Shown here piece by piece: positions 58,271-64,000 of a stretch of 64,000 nt of DNA. The translations under genes and the position numbers were made by a program. The notes under the pieces are model-generated. The model ran no database searches. It saw only the letters and a program-made list of their open reading frames with translations, and had not been told where the DNA came from. Every line of letters begins with the position of its first letter. Position 1 is the first letter of the stretch. The DNA comes from Coffea arabica (taxonomy: Eukaryota; Streptophyta; Magnoliopsida; Gentianales; Rubiaceae): assembly GCF_036785885.1 (NCBI RefSeq), contig NC_092326.1:1860001-1924000 (forward strand), given 5' to 3'.

Positions 58271-61200
58271 TGTGACAGCCCCACCTCACCCTAAGGCGAA
58301 CCAAAGGGTTCGGCAGACCGCCTGCCCAACTCTCGCCGGGACTACGGATCCAAAACATACGTAAACCCTTCCAAATGCTCAAAAGAACTCCAAATGAGTC
58401 AAAGTAAAAGATACAATCAATTTTTGGTACAGCATTCCCACGAAAATCAAAATGAAATGAAAGAGGAGTTACCACATCACCATCCAACCAAGTACAAGTA
58501 CACTTTGTTTAACATGAGAGAATGTACATTCCCAAATATAGGTCACATAAACATAAGGAAACACTTCAAAATATATACAGTAGTAAGTTTACAAACCAAA
58601 AGGAAACATTGTATTAAGATACATTTAGAGTTTCCAACTTCCGATGAGCTATACAAAAGGGCATTTATACAAGCTCAATTCGTTCTTCAAATGATCATTG
58701 GTCCAAAAGATGGTTCCCTATAAGGAAAACAAGGATAACGGGGCGGGGTGAGCTAAAAACTCAATGAGACACCAAAAGTATAAACAGTAGAAATAGTAGA
58801 ACTCATGAGAAATCACTTTTAAGGCACATATTCATATCAAATACGAGAAATGAATGAACACCATAATATAAAGGATACAGGCGGCTCTCAGGAGCCAAAT
58901 CCCCGATGCAACACTTGATCCAGTCTCGTTAACCCTCCGTCAACGTTCAAATAAAGGAACCAGTCCAGTAGAACACCACTTTTAACGCCAAAATCCCGTA
59001 TACCAAACATACACCTTACCGGGCCCGAACGCCAAACAGGAACAGGGATGGTAATACTCGAGTATACTAAAAATCCAGAATCTCCAATACCCATAGATTC
59101 CCCAGGAACAGGCACTCATGGCTTGTCAATTTCCTCGACCAAGCCCTTGCTGGCTCGATTCAATCAACTCCCCATGAGGTTGAGCTCAGATTTAACTGGA
59201 AGGTCGTTGGATGCACTTCCAAACGACATTATAACAGGCGCAGGTAACAGATTCAAGTATATACAGGAAACAAGTGACACAAGCCAGAGAGCGAGTGTGA
59301 TAACGTACACACTTGTTTCGTACAAAATAAACAGTCAGGAAAGGCATTCAAATAGCAATTTGCAAGTACAGATAACCAGTTTAGCAATAATTCAGGGGAG
59401 TGATACACTCACTGGTTCAAGTACAGATACTTCAAAAGTTTTCACGCCAAAGTGGCTTTACTCGCCAAGAAACCCTAAAATAACCAAAGTAAAACAATTG
59501 AAGTTTTCACGTCCAAAATCAAGTAAACAGAATGCACAAGTGAGGCTCAACTACTAGTCGTATGCCTCGCCACATAATTACTAATGCAAGGGTACAAAGC
59601 ATGATTTTTGAAAATGAAGAGGTAACATGAAGACCTAGGGCTCAAACAACCCCAAAATCCTTTCTTTTTGACTAAGATCAACTCAATTTGAAGGAATCCC
59701 GTAGCCCTAAAATTTTGGGCAGCATGCCCTCTGTATTTTGCTATATTCCAGCCATTTATGACTTCATTATTTTTCCTCAACTCAATCCAATCCAACACAT
59801 AAGAAATCTCAATAAAATAGCCCTTCAACTAGGCTCAAGTTCATCCAAATACAAAGCAAGTCTAGGAATGCAACTGGAAATCAAGTTTTAAGGACAAAAG
59901 CAAAACAGCAGGTTTAATGTCTCTTAGCATATCGGTCACAACTGAAGCTACGCTTATCAGATTTGGGTTCAATTTATACCATTTCGAACCTAATACAAAG
60001 AGCTACAACTTTAATGAAGACCACTCAATCTGGTTCGTAGTGTATCTAGGTCAAATTTCCAAATTACAGAACCAAATCTCACAGTCAGACTAGTTAACCA
60101 TACTATGATTGAACGACAATAACTCAGGTTACCGAAGTCCGATTGAGGTGTATTTTATGGCGTTTCGAAACCAAAACATAAACCTACATTTCTTATGAAG
60201 ACATCCAAAGTCAAATCATGCATTTTCATGATCAAAAATGGAAAACTCCACGAAAACAGAAATCTGTCCGCGAAACAGGGCTCATGGACAGTCAAGGGTA
60301 TTTCGGTCATTTCATATGCTACAGTACTTGGATTGAGCTGAAATTTTTTAGGAAGCTAGTTAACACTATTTACTACAACCTTCATGTTTTAACCAAAGCC
60401 TAATTTTGCCTCTAACATGGTCAAACAGAATTGGACAGAACCTAGCAAATTGGAACACTGAAATTTTCCGCACAAGCTGAAATTTTCCGCAATTAATGCA
60501 CAGGGGATCCATTTAACACGATTTAGAGCCATCAATCCAAGGCCAACCATAATCATCATATGAAAACAGAAAAATCCCAAAAAAATCAGAAATTTAACTA
60601 ACTTCACTTTAATCCATGAAATCTTCCATAAAATCACCTAGTTAACCACACAAGTCATCAATTGACCATTATTAGGAACAAAGAGTGAGTTCCAAACAAA
60701 ATACCTTAACTCCTCAAGAAAGGTAGTAGCTTAGGGGTTTTTCTTCCAAAACAACTCCACCAAGTTCTTCAAACTCCCTTAGCAAGTTGATTTTGTGGAC
60801 TAATTCAAGAGTTAATCGGTTGGATTTCAAGATTTGTGCAAGAAATGGAAGATATAGTTGAAGCTTTCTTTCCTTTTCTCTCAAGGTGAAGGTCGGCCAA
60901 GATGGAGATGAAATGAAGATGATTTGAGTCAAATTTGGTCTTTTAGTAAAGTTAAGAAAGTTAGGCAAAAGTTGGGCAAGTCAACCATCCAATCAAATCG
61001 TGACACATGGCACTCTTAATGGTTCAAGCTTATCCTTTTGTCTCTCCAAGATTAAACCATCTAAGTAACATCTACTTATCTCTTAACATCTAGTAAATTA
61101 ATCCCGGTATACAAAATGTAACCTAATTGGTCGAATTTATCGCACTTAACGCCACTAGCGGGTCCCACGTCCAATATACACTTTTTATTTCTCATGAACT

Positions 61201-61345
61201 AACTTATACTAGAAAAATGATTTCAATACCATATTTATTTATAAACATCTCAAAGAAAGCAATATAATAGGGTTTCATGAAGAAAATGCATGCAAGAAAA
61301 GAAAATAACATATTATGAAATAAAGAAAATTTACGGGTCCTCACA
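58271..61345 (-). repeat. 3' LTR of the gag-only element (3075 bp)
   Basis: Begins TGTGACAGCCCCACCTCACC and ends GGGTCCTCACA, giving TGTGA...TCACA inverted termini. It joins the pyrimidine complement of a polypurine tract on the right. Open frames on either strand (for example 58394-58723, repeated at 63256-63630, and 59048-59557) are not recognisable proteins; the 58394 frame is repeated only because the LTR is. Confidence 0.85.
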
Positions 61346-61360
61346 CTTTCTCCCCCTTAA
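61346..61360 (-). other. Polypurine tract of the gag-only element
   Basis: The plus strand reads CTTTCTCCCCCTTAA directly after the LTR end, so the element strand has TTAAGGGGGAGAAAG directly before TGTGAGGACC. Position and composition are those of the plus-strand primer of LTR retrotransposons. Confidence 0.8.
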
Positions 61361-61694
61361 AGAAATTTCGTCCTCAAAATTTTTCTCATACCACAATCTA
61401 TCTAGAGAGAAATCACACTAATACTATGACTAAAACGCTATGCTAAGCAAATCAGTGAAGACATCGAAAGTTTCTCCTTTCTGAACCATAGACGTAAATT
61501 TCACTTAACATCAAGACTAAAAGATAAGAAAAGATACTGTCAAATCACCAATATTTAATAGTACTCATCAAAATATCAAGTACTAGGTCCACTACTTTTA
61601 TCGGAAACATATTCACTACATAAAGGTTGCATACACATAGGTCCATAAATACAATTATTTCAGCTAACACATCACTACTTGCCGACTTTAATTA

Positions 61695-62255
61695 TTACCG
61701 CAGGTTCGCCATCCCAAAATTCATTTGTTCTGGGCAGTTCCTCATTTGGTGTCCCAGTTGGCCGCATCTAAAGCATGCACCAATTTTCACATAACATATT
61801 CCCGTACGACTTTTGTTATACGTTTCACACTTAGTAGCCACACATTTCTTCTTGAAGTGTCCATTCTTTTTCTTCCTCCTCCCCTTGTCCCTCATGGCAA
61901 CTCCATTTCCATCCATCTCTTTACGTTTCGCTTTGTGGTCGCGAGCACTTCCTTCACCTCTTTCATTTTTATTATTAGGAATGTCCTGAGAGGCCATTTG
62001 ACTAGACGAAGGCACTAATTCAAACTTACTTCGTACCTCTTCCGGAACCTCTTCGTATTTCTTTTTCAACTCTATGTTCTTGTGCAGTAGTTCAATTTTC
62101 TCCGAATACTCCTGTTTCCATTGCCCTTCCCAGTGCTTAGCTAATCTCTTTTGGAACTCTTCTTCCTTTCGAAGAATCTCTATCTCCTTATACATATCAG
62201 TCAAATGTGCTATCTTATCGATTCGCTCGAACTCAAGTGATAGCCTGCCAGGCAA
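61695..62255 (-). pseudogene. Gag C-terminal fragment with CCHC zinc knuckle
   Basis: The frame opens after an in-frame TGA (62265-62267), has no ATG at that end, and runs 186 codons. A Lys/Glu-rich, probably coiled-coil part (residues 1-75) is followed by a basic linker (RRKKKNGHFKKKC) and a knuckle CFRCGQLGHQMRNC with CX2CX4HX4C spacing. The segment before it (KCETYNKSRTGICYVKIGA) is a decayed form of the CxxC-H-C stretch that precedes the knuckle in Del/Tekay chromovirus Gag. The N-terminal capsid-like domain is missing or unrecognisable. Gag packages element RNA; this version may be defective. Confidence 0.75.
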
Positions 62256-62267
62256 ATTAGAGAATCA

Positions 62268-63118
62268 AAATAAGTAACTAAGTACACTTAGAACTTTAAC
62301 CATATAACTGTTTAGTTCCCTCACTCCCAATCCAACCACGAAAAATTAAACTTAGAAGCATACAGGTATAGAGGCCAAATCCTTTCTCTCAAATTTCCAT
62401 ACCTCATTCTATACCTAATTCCAAACTCTCGATCTCGACATAATAATAATCGACTCAAGTCCATACTTTGACATCAAGGGATAAATATCAAGAAAATATA
62501 GGCAAGGTTAGTTTATCGAGAGCCAAACTATGATTATCGAATCTCACAAGAGGGGCAGAAAGTACCTCTACGGTTGTAGCTAGACTAGCTCAAAATCAAG
62601 TAAACACTTATCAAGTCCTCACGGTCATATCAAAAGGGAACATGTCTTAGGTACGAATTCCTTACAATCTAGCCACCCTCGAAAAAACCCGAGCCAAACT
62701 AGTACAAGAGTAGTCCATGATAACACTTTCATATCAAACCCCCTCAACCAGTCTAATTACTAGATCCAATGTGAAATCTTCCATGCCTTGGCCTTTGCCA
62801 TCCAAACCTACCTCAGGTTCAATCAAGATACAGACCCTTATTCTCGCGCTCTCCACTATTTGATACTCAAGTACAAGAATCCACAATAACATAATTCACA
62901 ACTCGAATCGGCCGGTCCCAAGAGTAAATCATCCATATTATAGATTTCTACCCGACATACATATCTATCTTCCTCAAGTTCCATGATAAAGATTTTTACA
63001 CTTATAACATGCCCGGTTCATAACTTATACTCATACGAGCACTTAGACATATTCATGAAATCAGGATCATAACACCACTTGGCCCCAAACTCACTCCGCG
63101 TAGAGACCACGCGAAGCG
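62268..63118 (-). other. Leader or decayed 5' gag region of the gag-only element
   Basis: Lies between the primer site and the open gag frame. I could not find a continuous gag N-terminus in it. It holds the untranslated leader and perhaps remnants of gag. Confidence 0.5.
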
Positions 63119-63130
63119 GCTCTGATACCA
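63119..63130 (-). other. Primer-binding site (initiator Met-tRNA type)
   Basis: The plus strand reads GCTCTGATACCA, so the element strand has TGGTATCAGAGC two bases after the LTR. This is the primer site usual for Ty3/gypsy elements primed by initiator Met-tRNA. Confidence 0.85.
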
Positions 63131-63132
63131 CC

Positions 63133-64000
63133 TATGACAGCCCCACCTCACCTTAAGGTTAACCAAAGGGTTCGGCGGACCGCCTGCCCAACTCTCGCCG
63201 GGACTACGGATCTGGAACATATGTAAACCCTTCCAAACGCTCAAAAGAACTCCAAATGAGTCAAAGTAAAAGATACAATCAATCTTTGGTACAGCGTTCC
63301 CATGAAAATCAAAATCAAATGGAAGAGGCGTTACCACGTCAACATCCAACCAAGTACAAGTACACTTTGTTTAACATGAGAGAATGTACATTCCCAAATA
63401 TAGGTCACATAAACATGAGGAAACACTTTAAAATATATACAGTAGTAAGTTTACAAACCAAAAGGAAACATTGTATTAAGATACATTTAGGGTTTCCAAC
63501 TTCCGATGAGCTATACAAAAGGGCATTTATACAAGCTCAATCCATTCTTCAAAATAATCATTGGTCCAAAAGATGGTTCCCTGTAAGGAAAACAAGGATA
63601 ACGAGACGGGGTGAGCTAAAAGCTCAATGAGGTACAAAAAGTATAAACAGTAGAAATAGTAGAACTCATGAGAAATCACTTTTAAGGCACATATTCATAT
63701 CAAATACGAGAAATGAATGAACACCACAATATAAAGGATACAGGCGGCTCTCAGGAGCCAAATCTCCGTTGCAACACTTGATCCAACCTCGTTAACCCTC
63801 CGTCAATGTTCAAATAAAGGAACCAGTCCAGTAGAACACCACTTTAACACCAAAATCCCGTACACCAAACATACCCCTTATCGGGCCCGAACGCCAAACA
63901 GGAACAGGGATGGTAATACTTGAGTATATCGGAAATCCAGAGTCTCCAATACCCATAGATTCACCCAGGGACAGGCACCCATGGCTTGTCAATTTTCTCG
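63133..64000 (-). repeat. 5' LTR of the gag-only element (partial)
   Basis: Aligns with 58271-59136 at an offset of 4862 with small indels and scattered substitutions. Its first bases read TATGACAG instead of TGTGACAG, so the terminal CA of the element strand is mutated to TA at this end. The remaining ~2.2 kb lie outside the window. Confidence 0.85.

Larger units (their letters stand above)
58271..64000 (-). mobile_element. Gag-only LTR retrotransposon, TR-GAG-like, running off the window
   Basis: Minus orientation: 3' LTR 58271-61345, polypurine tract 61346-61360, gag fragment 62255-61695, primer site 63130-63119, 5' LTR from 63133 past the window end. The internal part is only 1787 bp with no protease, reverse transcriptase, RNase H or integrase. 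This matches the plant class described as terminal-repeat retrotransposons with a gag domain, or an internally deleted Del/Tekay element. AAAGG (58266-58270) is the likely left target duplication; the right one is outside. The LTR pair is highly similar over the visible 867 bp. Confidence 0.82.

Noticed and set aside
58394..63630. Similar open frames at 58394-58723 and 63256-63630, apparently conserved
   Set aside because: They are the same LTR position in the two LTRs of one element, so repetition reflects LTR identity and not selection; no domain recognised.

Overview
The window is nuclear DNA of a flowering plant, most likely a eudicot. The evidence is AT-rich intergenic sequence, GT-AG introns, a 2-oxoglutarate-dependent dioxygenase (2OGD) gene of the SRG1/codeine O-demethylase-like type, and dense nesting of plant transposon families (Ty3/gypsy chromovirus-like LTRs, a Copia-like solo LTR, LINE, Helitron, MULE, CACTA, Harbinger). 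The species cannot be fixed from the sequence. No prokaryotic system, rRNA, tRNA or CRISPR array was seen.

Host genes. There are two diverged tandem paralogues of one 2OGD gene, both on the + strand. Copy 1 (1760-7067) is complete in four exons and encodes 356 residues. It has a good HxD and RxS motif, but Gln replaces the distal iron-binding His (Q283), so it is probably not a normal Fe(II)/2OG oxygenase. Copy 2 (50850-51802) keeps only exons 1 and 2, has a TAG at codon 19, and its upstream DNA is split by a 23.6-kb retrotransposon composite ending about 120 bp before its ATG. It is a pseudogene.

Layout. 1-1700: repeat fragment, intergenic DNA and a duplicated promoter segment. 1760-7067: gene copy 1, with a MULE-like element and a SINE-like element in intron 2. 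7861-13717: a 5.9-kb MULE-like foldback element with arms of about 1.8 kb and a 9-bp target duplication. 14830-16543: a non-autonomous Helitron. 17360-20955: a CACTA-like terminus and transcript-like cargo between inverted arrays of a 107-bp repeat. 21730-22550: a 215-bp tandem repeat. 23235-27144: two tandem copies of gene-flanking DNA that serve as natural empty sites for several insertions. 27145-50729: the composite, which in minus orientation reads LTR, internal, LTR, internal, LTR, with a nested 5.5-kb solo LTR (38060-43579) and a rearranged LINE (44959-47052). 50850-51802: pseudogene copy 2. 52473-53135: Harbinger MITE. 53376-57045: LTR fragment carrying a nested Copia-like solo LTR that contains the C-terminus of ribosomal protein L23a. 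58271 to the window end: a gag-only LTR retrotransposon with 3.1-kb LTRs.

The strongest observations are the lost iron ligand in copy 1, the captured L23a fragment between duplicated LTR starts, the giant solo LTR, the three-LTR composite with a recognisable empty site, the gag-only element, and a 24-bp dyad shared by all the gypsy-type LTRs. Everything is by eye. Similarity statements come from reading the window against itself and from remembered family motifs, not from database searches.
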